Counted from the stretch's first letter, positions 16,977-27,014 are shown. The stretch: 64,000 nucleotides of DNA from Micromonospora chalcea (GCF_002926165.1 NZ_MAGP01000116.1:1-64000); one strand, 5' to 3'. Notes: generated from the sequence alone by a model not told the origin. A program made the numbers and translations.

Positions 16977-17339
16977 TCACTCGCGGATCTCCATCGCCGC
17001 GACCAGGCCGTCGTCGAGGCGGTAGACGTGTGTGACGGTGTGGTCGGCGAGCTTCGTTCCGGCCTTGTCGTGGACGACCTGATGAACGGTGACGGCGATG
17101 CGGCCGTCGGCCTCCGTGCGGAACGCCGTCGGCGTGACGACAGGTTCGAGCTGGTCCCACTGCCGGCGCCAGTAGGCACCCACCTGGTCCCGGCCGCGAA
17201 GGACGCCTCCCTCCCAGCCGTTGGGCCACGAGACGTCCGGCGTGATGGCGGCCAGCAGCGTGGGGATGTCACGCCTGTTGAAGGCCGCGTAGAGGTTCGT
17301 GAGCAGGGCCTGGGAGGTAGGGCGTCTCGGCGAATCCAC
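16977..17339 (-). CDS. SnoaL/NTF2-like protein
   Basis: 120 residues with the usual one-domain cone fold signature: an N-terminal LYAAFNRRDIPTLLAAITPDVSW, a GRDQVGAYWRRQW segment and a terminal strand HTVTHVYRLDDGLVAAMEI. Such proteins are polyketide cyclases, isomerases or simple ligand binders; the sequence does not say which. GTG start. Likely in one transcript with the peptidase E gene. Confidence 0.8.
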   Translation of the reverse strand: MDSPRRPTSQALLTNLYAAFNRRDIPTLLAAITPDVSWPNGWEGGVLRGRDQVGAYWRRQWDQLEPVVTPTAFRTEADGRIAVTVHQVVHDKAGTKLADHTVTHVYRLDDGLVAAMEIRE

Positions 17340-17533
17340 GGAGCCAGCATGGCCGGTGGGTGAGACCTCGCGCAGACGTCTTAGCGGTCAGCAGAACGCG
17401 AGCAGACCCGGACGGTAGGGACGCAGCCCCACGGCGCGCCACGACCGTCCCGTTGTGATCTCCGCCCACCTGCCGGCGCGTGCCCACATCTGCTCCTCGA
17501 AGGCGCTGCGGCCGGCCGTCTCGCGCCATGTGC

Positions 17534-18151
17534 TCACCGTCTGGTGCGGATGCGTCGTACCTCGACGTAGCGGCGGATCTTCTCCGCGGTCCCGCAGTCG
17601 TCCATGCTGCACCAACGACGGCTGCGGTTCTTGCTCTCGTCGATGAACAGGAAGCGGCAGCCCGCGCATCGCTTGATCCGATCGAGCGCACCCGTGGTGA
17701 GAAGCTGGACCGCAGCATGGACCACCGGCCGTAAGGGCCGGGCAAGCGTGTGGTCGTCCCGCCAGGACCATGCGAATGTCTTCCCGCGCATGAGCTGTGC
17801 GTGGGCGAGCGCGTCGGCTTCGTCGTCGCGCAGCCGGGTCAGCGCCGCTGCGCCCGGGTCCTCGCCGGCGGCCAGTGGCCGGAACACCTCGTCCAGGTAG
17901 TCACGGGTGCGAAGTGCCTGCGCGAAGACGGTGTGGGCGCTGTCCGGACTGCCGCGGGACAGCCGGCGCAACGCCGCCGCCTGCGTTTCGGTGAGGGTGC
18001 CCGCGTACACGCTCCAGGCGATCAGCTCGGCGTAGCCGGTGAGCACGTCGTCGTCCGGAGGCCCGACGGGTGGGCCGGCGCGGGTGTTGAGGAAGTCCAG
18101 CGCGAGGTCGCCGCCGACCAGGCGCATCCGCGTAACCCTTGCTGTTTCCAT
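17534..18151 (-). CDS. CGNR zinc-finger regulator
   Basis: 205 residues. The N-terminal ABATE-type stress domain starts GGDLALDFLNTRAG. The C-terminal zinc finger is CAGC, FLFIDESKN, RRWCSMDDCG, with the family tetracysteine. Likely a DNA-binding regulator. It is divergent from the MFS gene at 18231, and AAACCG (18154-18159) and CGGTTT (18214-18219) lie as a loose inverted pair in the gap, so it may control that exporter. The ATG at 18151 follows a TTG. Confidence 0.9.
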   Translation of the reverse strand: METARVTRMRLVGGDLALDFLNTRAGPPVGPPDDDVLTGYAELIAWSVYAGTLTETQAAALRRLSRGSPDSAHTVFAQALRTRDYLDEVFRPLAAGEDPGAAALTRLRDDEADALAHAQLMRGKTFAWSWRDDHTLARPLRPVVHAAVQLLTTGALDRIKRCAGCRFLFIDESKNRSRRWCSMDDCGTAEKIRRYVEVRRIRTRR

Positions 18152-18230
18152 CAAAACCGACTTTACCAGTTGCCCCGTGACGAGGAGCCTTCCTAGAGTG
18201 TTTCCGTCATAGCCGGTTTAGGGGGTAACA

Positions 18231-19445
18231 ATGGGCCAGGCGCACGCACACCGGCGGGCAGTGGGCGCGCTGATCGGCCTCGCCGGCGGAACGTTCCTCT
18301 ACACCGCAGCCGAGGCGCTGCCGATCGGGCTGCTGTTGCCGATGGCCGTGGACCTGGCCGTTCCGCCGTCCCAAGTGGGCATGCTCGTCACCGTGTACGG
18401 CGCGGTGGTGATGGTCGCCTCGGTCCCGTTGACGGCGCTGGTGCGCAGAGTTCCTCGCCGACGGCTGCTGTCGGCGCTCCTGGCCGGCTTCGTCGTCAGC
18501 AACGCGATCACGGTGTTCGCGAGTACGTTCACCATGCTGATGGCAGCCAGGGTCGCCACCGCGGCCACTCATGCGTTGTTCTGGGCGGTCGTCGTGCCGA
18601 CCGCGGCTGAGCTGTTCCGGCCCGGACTGCACGGACGGGTGGTCGCGATCGTGTTCGCCGGCGGCAACGTCGCCCTCGTCCTGGGCGTGCCCGCGGGCAC
18701 CTGGCTGGGTGAACGTGCCGGCTGGCGGGCATCGTTCCTGGCGGTGGCCGGGCTCGGTGTGCTCGTCTTCGCCGTGGTGGCCTGGTTGCTGCCGTCGACG
18801 GGGCCGGCACAGGGACACGCCGGCCGGGGCAGAACCCCCGACTCCCGCCGGTTCTGGCTCCTGGTCGTCGTGGCCGTCCTGTCGACCGCCGGCGCCATCG
18901 CCGGCTACACCTACATCGCCCTGTTCGTCACCGAGGTCACCGGACTGCCCGCCGCGTCGATGGCGACCATCCTGCTGGCGCGCGGCGTCGCCAGCGTCTT
19001 CGGCATCCTCGCTGCCGGACCGATGGTCGACCGCAGCCCGTGGTCCGCCCTGGTCGCGACGGTTGCACTGCAGTGTGTGGCGCTGCTCGGCCTGTACGCG
19101 TTCGGCCACCACCCGGCGGTTGCCGTCGTCCTGATCGCAATCGCCGGACTGGGGTTCGCCGCGTTCACCGCGGCGCTCGGCGGCCTCGTCCTTCAGGTGG
19201 CGCCCGGCCGCTCCGATCTCGCCGCCGCGACGCTGTCCGCCGCCGTCAACGTCGGCATCACCGGCGGCGCCTTTTTCGGGGCCCTCGTACTGGAAAGCCA
19301 CGGTGCCGCCGGCACGACGTTGATCGGCGCCCTGCTCGGCGCTGTCGCCCTCGCGCTCGCCCTCGGCGAACGACTCATTCCGCCGCCGCACAGCAAGGGC
19401 GGCGCGGCCTTTCGTGAATCGATCCCGGCGGGGCGTCGGCGGTGA
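18231..19445 (+). CDS. MFS transporter (DHA1-type)
   Basis: 404 residues with 12 predicted membrane helices. It carries the family loop segments RRVPRRRLLSALLAGFVVSN after helix 2 and GVPAGTWLGERAGWR, the antiporter motif C region. It probably exports a drug or metabolite, or a sugar as in the AraJ-like subgroup. ATG at 18231. Divergent from the CGNR regulator, its likely controller. Confidence 0.9.
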   Translation: MGQAHAHRRAVGALIGLAGGTFLYTAAEALPIGLLLPMAVDLAVPPSQVGMLVTVYGAVVMVASVPLTALVRRVPRRRLLSALLAGFVVSNAITVFASTFTMLMAARVATAATHALFWAVVVPTAAELFRPGLHGRVVAIVFAGGNVALVLGVPAGTWLGERAGWRASFLAVAGLGVLVFAVVAWLLPSTGPAQGHAGRGRTPDSRRFWLLVVVAVLSTAGAIAGYTYIALFVTEVTGLPAASMATILLARGVASVFGILAAGPMVDRSPWSALVATVALQCVALLGLYAFGHHPAVAVVLIAIAGLGFAAFTAALGGLVLQVAPGRSDLAAATLSAAVNVGITGGAFFGALVLESHGAAGTTLIGALLGAVALALALGERLIPPPHSKGGAAFRESIPAGRRR

Positions 19446-19466
19446 CGGCGGGGCGTCCGCGATGCT

Positions 19467-20312
19467 GTGGGCGTGGAGTACGTGTCCAGAGTGCCGCGAC
19501 CGCCGCTGGACGAGCTGATCGACGACCTCTACTACCTGGCGGGCGCGCCCCCGTACCCCCGGCTGACGCTGCCGCCGATGCCGGCGGCGCTGCTCATCGT
19601 CAACCTCGGCGCGCCGTTCCGCGTCCGCGGCGGCACCGACGTCGAGACCACCGGGTACGCCGACGGCTGCGTGATCACCACGCCCACCCGCGCGTTCGAG
19701 TTCGGCTACCCGCGCCCGACCCGGTCCGTCGGCGTACACGTCAAGCCGTGGGGCCTGGCGCCGTTCCTGCCGATGCCCGCGGCCGAGCTGTGCGACCGGC
19801 CGGTGACGCTGGAGCAGGTCTGGGGCCGGCCCGCCGTGGCCGAGCTGCGCGACCGGCTGGCCGCGGCCGACGGGCCGCACAAGATGCTGGCGCTGCTGGA
19901 GGAGGAGCTGAGGCGACGGCTGTCCGAGAGCACCGGACTGGGGCTGGTCCGGCACACGAGCGGCGTCATCGCGGCGACCAGCGGCGCGGTGCCGATCGGC
20001 GACCTGAGGACGGCAGCCGGCGTGAGCAGCACCCATCTGACGCAGCGGTTCAAGGAACTCGTCGGCGTCACACCGAAGCGGCTGGCCCGCACCTACCGCT
20101 TCGCCGCCGCAGTGTTCGCGATCGACCCCGCCCGGCCGGTCGACTGGGGCGAGCTGGCAAGCGACGCGGGCTACTTCGACCAGGCCCACTTCGGCCACGA
20201 GTTCCGGGCGTTCACCGGGCTCACGCCGACCCGGTACGTCGAGGTCCGGCGGCGGTTCCTGCGCGAACACCCCGGCCACGTGATCGACGGCTGGTCGCTG
20301 CCGGCCGATTGA
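19467..20312 (+). CDS. AraC-family transcriptional regulator
   Basis: 281 residues. The C-terminal double HTH spans about 175-275: IGDLRTAAGVSSTHLTQRFKELVGVTPKRLARTYR then ASDAGYFDQAHFGHEFRAFTGLTPTRY. The N-terminal domain resembles the DUF6597 sensing type. GTG at 19467. The RibD-like reductase gene follows 67 bp downstream on the same strand and is a likely target. Confidence 0.9.
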   Translation: MGVEYVSRVPRPPLDELIDDLYYLAGAPPYPRLTLPPMPAALLIVNLGAPFRVRGGTDVETTGYADGCVITTPTRAFEFGYPRPTRSVGVHVKPWGLAPFLPMPAAELCDRPVTLEQVWGRPAVAELRDRLAAADGPHKMLALLEEELRRRLSESTGLGLVRHTSGVIAATSGAVPIGDLRTAAGVSSTHLTQRFKELVGVTPKRLARTYRFAAAVFAIDPARPVDWGELASDAGYFDQAHFGHEFRAFTGLTPTRYVEVRRRFLREHPGHVIDGWSLPAD

Positions 20313-20379
20313 TTTCCTACAAGAACGGCGGCCCGCGACCCGCTAACTTGGGGGCCACCCAAGGAAGGGGAGAACCGGC

Positions 20380-20961
20380 GTGGGCACTGTGGTCCTGTAC
20401 AGCTCGGTGTCGGTGGACGGCTTCGTCGCGGACGACAACGACCAGCCCGGGCCGCTGTTCGACTGGTTGACCAGCGGGGACGTCCCGCTGGACGACAGCG
20501 GCGCGTTGCGGGTGTCGCAGACGTCCCACGACTACGTCCGGCCGTACTGGGATCAGATCGGGGTGACCGTCGTCGGCCGGCACGTGTTCGACCTGACCGA
20601 CGGCTGGGACGGGACGCCGCCGAGCGGGATCGACCACGTGGTCGTCGTGACGCACCGCCCGCCGCCCGAGGGTTGGAACCCCGAGGCACCGTTCCACTTC
20701 GTCGACGGCGTCGAGGCGGCCGTGGCCAGGGCGCAGGAACTCGCGGGGGAGCGCATCGTCGAGGTCGCGGCCGGTGACGTCGGAGGCCAGGCGCTCGCCG
20801 CGGGCCTGGTCGACGAGGTACGCATGGACGTCGTACCCGTGGTGTTCGGCTCCGGCAAGCGCTTCTTCGGGTCGGTCGACGCGCAGCACCTGCTGGAGGA
20901 TCCCGACGTGGTGCTTCCGGGCGAGCGGGTGCTTCACCTGCGGTACCGGGTGCGCCGCTGA
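20380..20961 (+). CDS. Dihydrofolate reductase-like (RibD C-terminal) protein
   Basis: 193 residues of the RibD C-terminal/DHFR-like fold: SVDGFVADDNDQPGPLFDWL at the start, GVTVVGRHVFDLTDGWDG, and GDVGGQALAAGLVDEV with the NADPH-binding glycines. Family members reduce unknown substrates with NADPH. GTG start with AGGGGAG upstream. Co-oriented with the AraC gene. Confidence 0.85.
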   Translation: MGTVVLYSSVSVDGFVADDNDQPGPLFDWLTSGDVPLDDSGALRVSQTSHDYVRPYWDQIGVTVVGRHVFDLTDGWDGTPPSGIDHVVVVTHRPPPEGWNPEAPFHFVDGVEAAVARAQELAGERIVEVAAGDVGGQALAAGLVDEVRMDVVPVVFGSGKRFFGSVDAQHLLEDPDVVLPGERVLHLRYRVRR

Positions 20962-21031
20962 CCGATCCGGCCGGCCGTCCGGATACGAAAAGGGCTGTGG
21001 GTACCGCGCGTCGAGCCAGGATGATGTCGCC

Positions 21032-21465
21032 GTGGACCGTCCGCCCCCGATACCGGATCCATCCGACGGCACCATCCGCCGCTATGTCATCGCCGCATCG
21101 GAGCGGGGGAGCCCTCGGTACCTGGACCTCCTTCACGGTGGCTTCGGCCGGCCGGGCGGGCAAGAGGACGCCTCAGTCGTGCGGGCTCTACGCCATGATG
21201 CTCGACGTGTCAGCGACGAGGAACTGGTCTTCCTGCTTCAACCTGACTGCCTACCTCGACCGCTACCTGCCCCGACTCGACCTCCGCTACGACCAGGATT
21301 GGGCGCTCGGCGCCCTGCGGTGCGTCGACCTGCGACTCGGGACGAGTCACGCCGACCGGGTACCTCGAACCCGGCGGCCAGTGGGAACGCTGGGCCGGCT
21401 CCGCACCCCAGCCTCCGGACGCCGACACCTACCGAGCACTGATCGCCGATCTGTGCGGCCTGTGA
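21032..21465 (+). pseudogene. Decayed DUF6000-like gene
   Basis: Three reading frames in turn carry pieces of one protein. From GTG at 21032: IRRYVIAASERGSPRYLDLL to RVSDEELVFLLQ. Next, in another frame: YLDRYLPRLDLRYDQDWALG. Last, in the third frame: GYLEPGGQWERW to DTYRALIADLCGL and stop. This order and wording match the DUF6000 family as I remember it, but the middle (WRxRLTAAWLIGL part) is deleted and at least two frameshifts are present. It is non-functional. Confidence 0.7.
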
Positions 21466-21485
21466 GGACTTGGGGCTGCGACGGC

Positions 21486-21678
21486 AGGGGCGGCGCCATC
21501 AGAGTCGTGCGAGTCGGCGCCCCGCTCGGTTCAGCGGGGTCCGACGGTAGTGCGCCGACCACAGGCCGTTCCACTCGTCCAGCGCGTCGCCCGCCGCGAC
21601 GAGGGTTGCCTGATGACGGGCAAGTGCCTGGTGGCGTGTGCCCGGGTCGCTCGCTACGAGGTCGAAAGCCAGGAGTAG
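21486..21678 (-). pseudogene. Possible gene remnant downstream of the sensor kinase
   Basis: The open frame directly after the kinase stop reads DLVASDPGTRHQALARHQAT, GDALDEWNGLWSAHYRR, RAGRRLARL and stop. Protein-like composition but no start codon or ribosome site. It could be the 3' end of a lost gene. Family not recognised; may be chance. Confidence 0.3.
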
Positions 21679-22782
21679 TCACCCCTCGGTAGCTCTCGTC
21701 ACCGGTGGTGGCCGTGGCAGCCGCACCTCGACGCGGAGCCCGCCTCCGGGGCGGGGGAGCAGGGTGAGTGTTCCGTCGTGGGCGTGGGCGATGCTCCTGA
21801 CGATCGCCAGACCGAGCCCGACACCCGCGTGGCCGGTCCGGGCGCGCTCGCTGCCCCGCTGGAACGGCTCGGCGAGCGTGGCGACCACGTGGGCGGCGAG
21901 CGGCGCGCCGGTGTTCTCGACGGTGAGCACCAATGCCTCGGGGTGAGCCGTGGTCGTGACCCGGACGGCACCCCGGTCGGGCAGGTTGTGGACGATCGCG
22001 TTGTGCACGAGGTTCGTGGTCATCTGCAGCAGCAGAGCGCGTGAGCCGATGGTCGGGCTGATGTCACCGGAGGCCTCGACGGTGAGGCCGCGTTCCTCGG
22101 CGAGCGGGAGGAGCGTCTCGGCGGCTTCTTCCGCGACGAGGGACAGATCGACGCGTTCGCGGGTGAACGATCGCTGGTCGGCGCGGCTGAGCAGGAGCAA
22201 CGCCTCGGTGAGATGGATCGCCCGGGTATTGACGGCGTGGAGGCGGTCGAGGAGTTCGCCGGTGTCGCGGTCGGGGTCGTTGCGGGCCACGTCGAGAAGC
22301 GTCCGCGTGATCGACAGCGGGGTCCGCAGCTCGTGGGAGGCGTTTGCGGCGAACCTCTCCTGTTCGGCGACGTGCACTTCGAGCCGCGCGAGCATCGTGT
22401 CGAAGGCGTCGGCGAGTTCCCGGAACTCGTCCCGCCGCCCAGGAAGCCGGATCCGGTGGGAGAGGGAACCGCCGGCGGCCAGGCGGGTGGCGTCGGTGAT
22501 GCGCGTCAGCGGGGCGAGCATCCGGCCGGCCAGGATCCACCCGCCCAGCAGGGCGATCACCAGTAGGAGAGCCCACACGACGGCGGCCCGCGGCGCGAAG
22601 GCGCGCAGGAGGTCGGACCGGTTGGGGATGAACGGACCCGGGGGAGAGCCGCGCCGAGGGACGGTCAGCACGGTGTCGGGCACGTAGCGGAGCAGGAACA
22701 CCCACACGACCGCGAGGAGCAGGGTCACCGCGAGCATGAGGAACCCGGCGTAGCTGAGTGTGAGTTTGAGGCGGACGCTCAA
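21679..22782 (-). CDS. Sensor histidine kinase
   Basis: 367 residues. Two membrane helices (about 9-32 and 67-88) flank a short extracellular loop, then HAMP (about 90-140), HisKA with phospho-His in ASHELRTPLS (about 150), the N-box NLVHNAIVHN, and a G-box GVGLGLAIV. It senses an unknown envelope signal and phosphorylates the regulator encoded 10 bp upstream. Divergent gene 23589 may be its target. Confidence 0.92.
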   Translation of the reverse strand: MSVRLKLTLSYAGFLMLAVTLLLAVVWVFLLRYVPDTVLTVPRRGSPPGPFIPNRSDLLRAFAPRAAVVWALLLVIALLGGWILAGRMLAPLTRITDATRLAAGGSLSHRIRLPGRRDEFRELADAFDTMLARLEVHVAEQERFAANASHELRTPLSITRTLLDVARNDPDRDTGELLDRLHAVNTRAIHLTEALLLLSRADQRSFTRERVDLSLVAEEAAETLLPLAEERGLTVEASGDISPTIGSRALLLQMTTNLVHNAIVHNLPDRGAVRVTTTAHPEALVLTVENTGAPLAAHVVATLAEPFQRGSERARTGHAGVGLGLAIVRSIAHAHDGTLTLLPRPGGGLRVEVRLPRPPPVTRATEG

Positions 22783-22792
22783 ACCGGGCCGC

Positions 22793-23476
<684 letters not shown>

Positions 23477-23588
23477 ACGCTCGATGCTACGAGCCGGCCC
23501 ATGTGGTTTGCGTATGCAGAAGGGCATACGCCGCCGCAACACTCCTCCGCCTTCACTGGACCCACCGGACCAGGAAAGGACTGTGATC

Positions 23589-24866
23589 ATGGACGTGGAC
23601 TCCGTACGTGGTGGTGTCGACCGGCGGCGGCTGCTGGGGTGGGGTGGGCTGGCGACCGCCGGGCTCGCGGCCGGCGCGCCGTTGCTGGGTGCCGGATCGG
23701 CCCACGCCGCCCCTGGTTCGGCCGGCCCCGGCGGGCCCCAGGCGCCCGGGCACGGCCGGATTCCGCGGGACACCCGGCCCGGCGGCGCCTACGACCGGTT
23801 CGTGGCGGAACTGGCCGCGCAGGACAGGTTCTCCGGCGTGGTGCTGCCGTCCTACCAGGGTCGGACGGTGTTGTCCCGCAGCTACGGCATGGCCGACCGG
23901 GCCAGGGGCATCCGCAACCACGAGGACATCGCGTTCAACCTCTCCTCGGCGAGCCAGCCGTTCCTGTCGGTGGCGATCCTCCAGCTGGTGCAGCAGGGCC
24001 GGATCGCGCTGTCGGACACGGTGGGCACCCACCTGGAGGGCCTGGCTACCGGCATCGCCGAGCAGGTCACCATCCACCACCTGCTCACCGGCACCTCCGG
24101 CGTGGACGCGCCGATGCCCGACTGGCGTCGTGTCTTCCACAGCCGCGACGAGGTGTACGAGTACGGCGAGCAGTGGGCCCGGCAGGCAACCCTGGTGGGA
24201 GTGCCCGGCGCGGGATCCAACGGCCATCTACCCGGTGGAGGTGTGAGCCTCGCCATCGCCGCGCAGATCGTGGAGGCCGTCTCCGGCATGACGTTCTGGG
24301 ACTACGTGCACGAGCACGTCTTCGGCCGCGCCCGCATGACCCGCTCGGCGTTCTACACGAGGGAGCAGTGGCTCACCGACAGGCGCATCGCGCATCCGTA
24401 CATGCGTCAGGCCGACGGCAGCCGGGTCGACGCTGTCCGCAACCTGGACAAGGGCAGCGTGAGCCCGCCCATCCGGGGCCGGAATCCGGGCCGCGGCTTC
24501 ATCGGTTACGCCTCGGGCGACGGCTTCGCCACCGCGCCGGACCTGGTCCGGTTCGCGCACGCGCTACGCGACGGCACGCTGCTCGACCGGCCGTACGCCG
24601 ACCTGTTCGCCGGGGCCAGACTTCCCGGCCCCGAACCGACGTCCTTCGAGGCGTACACGATGCCGGTTTCGATCATCGGCGGGCAGTGGGTGATCGGACG
24701 CGGCGGCGGGGCCGGCGGCGTCGGTGCGAACTGGACCATCTACCCGGACACCGGGTGGGTCGGTGTCGTCCTGAGCAACTACGACGACATGCCGCTGCTG
24801 GAGATCTGCCTGCGCGAGGTCGAGGCCGTCACGGGCCAGCACATCGATCCGCCCGGCGGCGGCTGA
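23589..24866 (+). CDS. Secreted beta-lactamase-fold protein with degenerate active site
   Basis: 425 residues. A Tat-type signal (RRRLLGWGG, hydrophobic stretch, SAHAAPG) directs export. The body follows the class C/serine hydrolase fold: FSGVVLPSYQGRTVLSRSYG, then the region where SxxK is expected reads LSSASQPF (about 118-125), so the catalytic lysine is replaced by Gln123. The YxN site aligns with GSNGHLPGGG and has lost its tyrosine, and the third motif is GRGGGAGG. It is probably not a normal hydrolase, perhaps a binding or regulatory protein. Divergent from the two-component system. Confidence 0.8.
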   Translation: MDVDSVRGGVDRRRLLGWGGLATAGLAAGAPLLGAGSAHAAPGSAGPGGPQAPGHGRIPRDTRPGGAYDRFVAELAAQDRFSGVVLPSYQGRTVLSRSYGMADRARGIRNHEDIAFNLSSASQPFLSVAILQLVQQGRIALSDTVGTHLEGLATGIAEQVTIHHLLTGTSGVDAPMPDWRRVFHSRDEVYEYGEQWARQATLVGVPGAGSNGHLPGGGVSLAIAAQIVEAVSGMTFWDYVHEHVFGRARMTRSAFYTREQWLTDRRIAHPYMRQADGSRVDAVRNLDKGSVSPPIRGRNPGRGFIGYASGDGFATAPDLVRFAHALRDGTLLDRPYADLFAGARLPGPEPTSFEAYTMPVSIIGGQWVIGRGGGAGGVGANWTIYPDTGWVGVVLSNYDDMPLLEICLREVEAVTGQHIDPPGGG

Positions 24867-24948
24867 GGCGCGCCCGTCGGCGTCGGAGCGGCTGTTCACG
24901 CTGGCCCCGGGGCAGGCCGACCACCGCGTGCACCTGTACGGGTAGGCG

Positions 24949-25542
24949 TCAGCTGTCGAACCAGACGACGAGTCGTACGTTGTCCTCGCCGTGCCGTTCG
25001 GCCAGCTCGCGCATGCCTTCCAGCACCGCGCGCAGCGCCGGGTCACGCTGCAGCGCATCGCTGTTGGACAGGCGCTCCACCCGCCACATCACGTTTCCCG
25101 AGCGCCATTCGGTGCCCTCCGGGTAACTGCTGCCCCGGTGATCCGCGTGCTCGCCGGCTACCTCGCGCCAGGCTCGCCCGTGCCGGGTGGCCTTGCTCCG
25201 GTAGCGCGGTCCTTCGGCGGTCAGGTCGTACACGTGGATCCGGTCGTCCACCCGGGGCGATGGCGCGCTCCAGTCGATGCGTGCCACCTCCGCCCACGAC
25301 ACCCAGGTGGGGTCGTGATGGCGTTCGGTGAAGTGACGAGCGCGCAGGCTCGCGCTGACGTCGTCCGGCAGGCCACGGCCGGGTGCGACCGGCTCGAACC
25401 CGGCGAAGTTGCGCACACCGAACAGCAAGCCGAAGGCGTCGTAGTTGGTGGAGACCTCCCGCAGGCTGATGTCGGCCAGCTCCCACGGCGAACCCGTACC
25501 GTGCGGCCGGATCTCCACCCCACCCCAGATGTCGGTACTCAC
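24949..25542 (-). CDS. Hypothetical protein of the phage-shared type
   Basis: 197 residues from GTG at 25542 (GGTGGAG upstream). It starts STDIWGGVEIRPHG and continues NYDAFGLLFGVRNFAGF, GLPDDVS and WVSWAEVARIDW. This order recalls small proteins found in actinophages and actinobacteria that open CDIHxxVE and contain LFAxLAGVRN, but their function is unknown to me. No membrane or export signal. Confidence 0.6.
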   Translation of the reverse strand: MSTDIWGGVEIRPHGTGSPWELADISLREVSTNYDAFGLLFGVRNFAGFEPVAPGRGLPDDVSASLRARHFTERHHDPTWVSWAEVARIDWSAPSPRVDDRIHVYDLTAEGPRYRSKATRHGRAWREVAGEHADHRGSSYPEGTEWRSGNVMWRVERLSNSDALQRDPALRAVLEGMRELAERHGEDNVRLVVWFDS

Positions 25543-25683
25543 GTCGCTCCACCCCCGCAGCCGAGACGCTTCGGTGTCCGCCACGACCATCGCACCCGGC
25601 GGCAAGGCGCCGCAGCCCGGACCTGACTGCTGCGGGGCGGCGCGGTGGCTAGGCTGTGCCGGTGCGGAAGGCGGGGTCCCGGG

Positions 25684-26058
25684 GTGACCGTCATGGTTGA
25701 CGCGGACGACGTGCGTCGGGTGGCGTTGTCGCTGCCCGACGTGGTCGAGATCGACAGTGACGGCTTCGACTTCCGGGTCGCCGGCAAGGGGTTCGTCTGG
25801 TCCTATCCGGAGCGCACGCCCGGGAAGCCGCGGCGCATCCGCACCGACATCGCTGTGCTGTACGTGGGCGACGAGGCGGAGAAACAGGCCCTGCTCCTCG
25901 GCGAGCCCGACCTCTTCTTCACCACCCCCGCGTACGACGGGTTGCCCCTGGTCATGCTGCGGCTGGCGCGCGTCGGCGTCGAGCGTCTGACGGAATTGGT
26001 CACCGACGCGTGGCGGATGCGTGCCCCCGGCTCGCTCACCGGTGAACCCGGCGCGTGA
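25684..26058 (+). CDS. MmcQ/YjbR family DNA-binding-fold protein
   Basis: About 124 residues. DDVRRVALSLPDVVEIDSDG at the start, the middle KGFVWSYPER and the end YDGLPLVMLRLARVGVERLTELVTDAWR match the YjbR (CyaY-like) fold. It is a small DNA-binding-fold protein of unknown role. GTG 25684 or ATG 25693 are both possible starts. Divergent from the phage-type gene. Confidence 0.8.
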   Translation: MTVMVDADDVRRVALSLPDVVEIDSDGFDFRVAGKGFVWSYPERTPGKPRRIRTDIAVLYVGDEAEKQALLLGEPDLFFTTPAYDGLPLVMLRLARVGVERLTELVTDAWRMRAPGSLTGEPGA

Positions 26059-26067
26059 CCCCGCACG

Positions 26068-26565
26068 CTATCCGTCGAGGATCTGTTCCCGGAGGATGTC
26101 CGCGTGCCCGCAGTGCTGGGCGAGCTCGCGCAGGACGTGGAGATACACCCACCGCAGCGGAAGGGGGCCCCGTCGGTGCCCGGTGAGCATGTCGTCCAGA
26201 CCTCGCGTGGAGGTCGCCCGGCGTGACGCGTCCCGAGCGTCGCGGTAGGCCTGCCGGACCCCGGCGATCGTGTCGCCGTCGTCGAGGAGGAACGAGTCCT
26301 CCGACCGCTCCGGGATGCCGATCTCGGCGCGAGACCGACCCGTGACGGCTTCGTCGAACCAGACCTTCTCGACGAAGGTGGCGTGCTTCACCAGACCCAG
26401 CAGCGTGGTGCGGGAGGCCACCAACGATCGGCGCGCCTGTTCCTCGGTCAGTCCGTCCAGGCAGCGGTCGAGCGCGTCGCGGTGTTCGTCGAGAAACGCC
26501 TCGAACTGGGCCTGGACCGGCTGCGCGACGACTTCGGCGGAGAAGGTGGGCGGGAAGGACGGCAT
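26068..26565 (-). CDS. DinB/DUF664 family protein
   Basis: 165 residues of the DinB four-helix fold. Three histidines for a metal site are visible: LVKHATFVEKVWF (about 59-71) and VLRELAQHCGHADILRE near the C-terminus. Members use mycothiol or bacillithiol, or act as metal-dependent transferases. ATG at 26565. Its stop is 10 bp from the convergent YjbR gene, so there is little room for a terminator. Confidence 0.85.
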   Translation of the reverse strand: MPSFPPTFSAEVVAQPVQAQFEAFLDEHRDALDRCLDGLTEEQARRSLVASRTTLLGLVKHATFVEKVWFDEAVTGRSRAEIGIPERSEDSFLLDDGDTIAGVRQAYRDARDASRRATSTRGLDDMLTGHRRGPLPLRWVYLHVLRELAQHCGHADILREQILDG

Positions 26566-26609
26566 GGACGCAGCATTCCAGATCGGCGGCCGGATGAGCG
26601 CGGGGTGTA

Positions 26610-27014
26610 TCAGGCGGGTCGCTGACGAACCGCGACGATCTCGGCGTGGTGAGCGACCGCCCAGTCGGCCAGCGCGGAAAGCGGCTCCAGAAGGCTGACA
26701 CCGAGTGGCGTCAGCCGGTACTCGACGCCCGGCGGCACCGTCGGAAACACCTCACGCTCGACCAGGCCGTCGCTTTCCAGCGCACGCAGTGTCCGGCTGA
26801 GCATGCGCGGGCTGATGCCCTCCACGGCGCGGTGCAACTCGTTGAACCGGTGCGGATGCCGGCCGAGCAGGGTGACCAGCAACAGCGTCCACTTGTCGCT
26901 CACCCGCCGCAGCAGGTCAGTGACCGGACAGCGGTCGTACTCGCCGGCCGGAACCGGCACCGGCAGCCGATGATCGAGCAGCGAGGCACTCACATCGGTG
27001 TCACCTGTGGACAT
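26610..27014 (-). CDS. HxlR-family regulator
   Basis: 135 residues. Winged helix of the HxlR type: CPVTDLLRRVSDKWTLLLVT with the redox-sensing-type cysteine at about residue 29, LHRAVEGISPRMLSRTLRAL and GVEYRLTPLG. ATG at 27014 after GAAGG. Divergent from an SDR gene at 27092, which it probably represses. The same arrangement is seen at 39977-41071. Confidence 0.92.
   Translation of the reverse strand: MSTGDTDVSASLLDHRLPVPVPAGEYDRCPVTDLLRRVSDKWTLLLVTLLGRHPHRFNELHRAVEGISPRMLSRTLRALESDGLVEREVFPTVPPGVEYRLTPLGVSLLEPLSALADWAVAHHAEIVAVRQRPA

Noticed and set aside
18207..20279. 690-codon minus-strand frame
   Set aside because: Antisense of the MFS and AraC genes; low-complexity His/Arg/Gly-rich translation.
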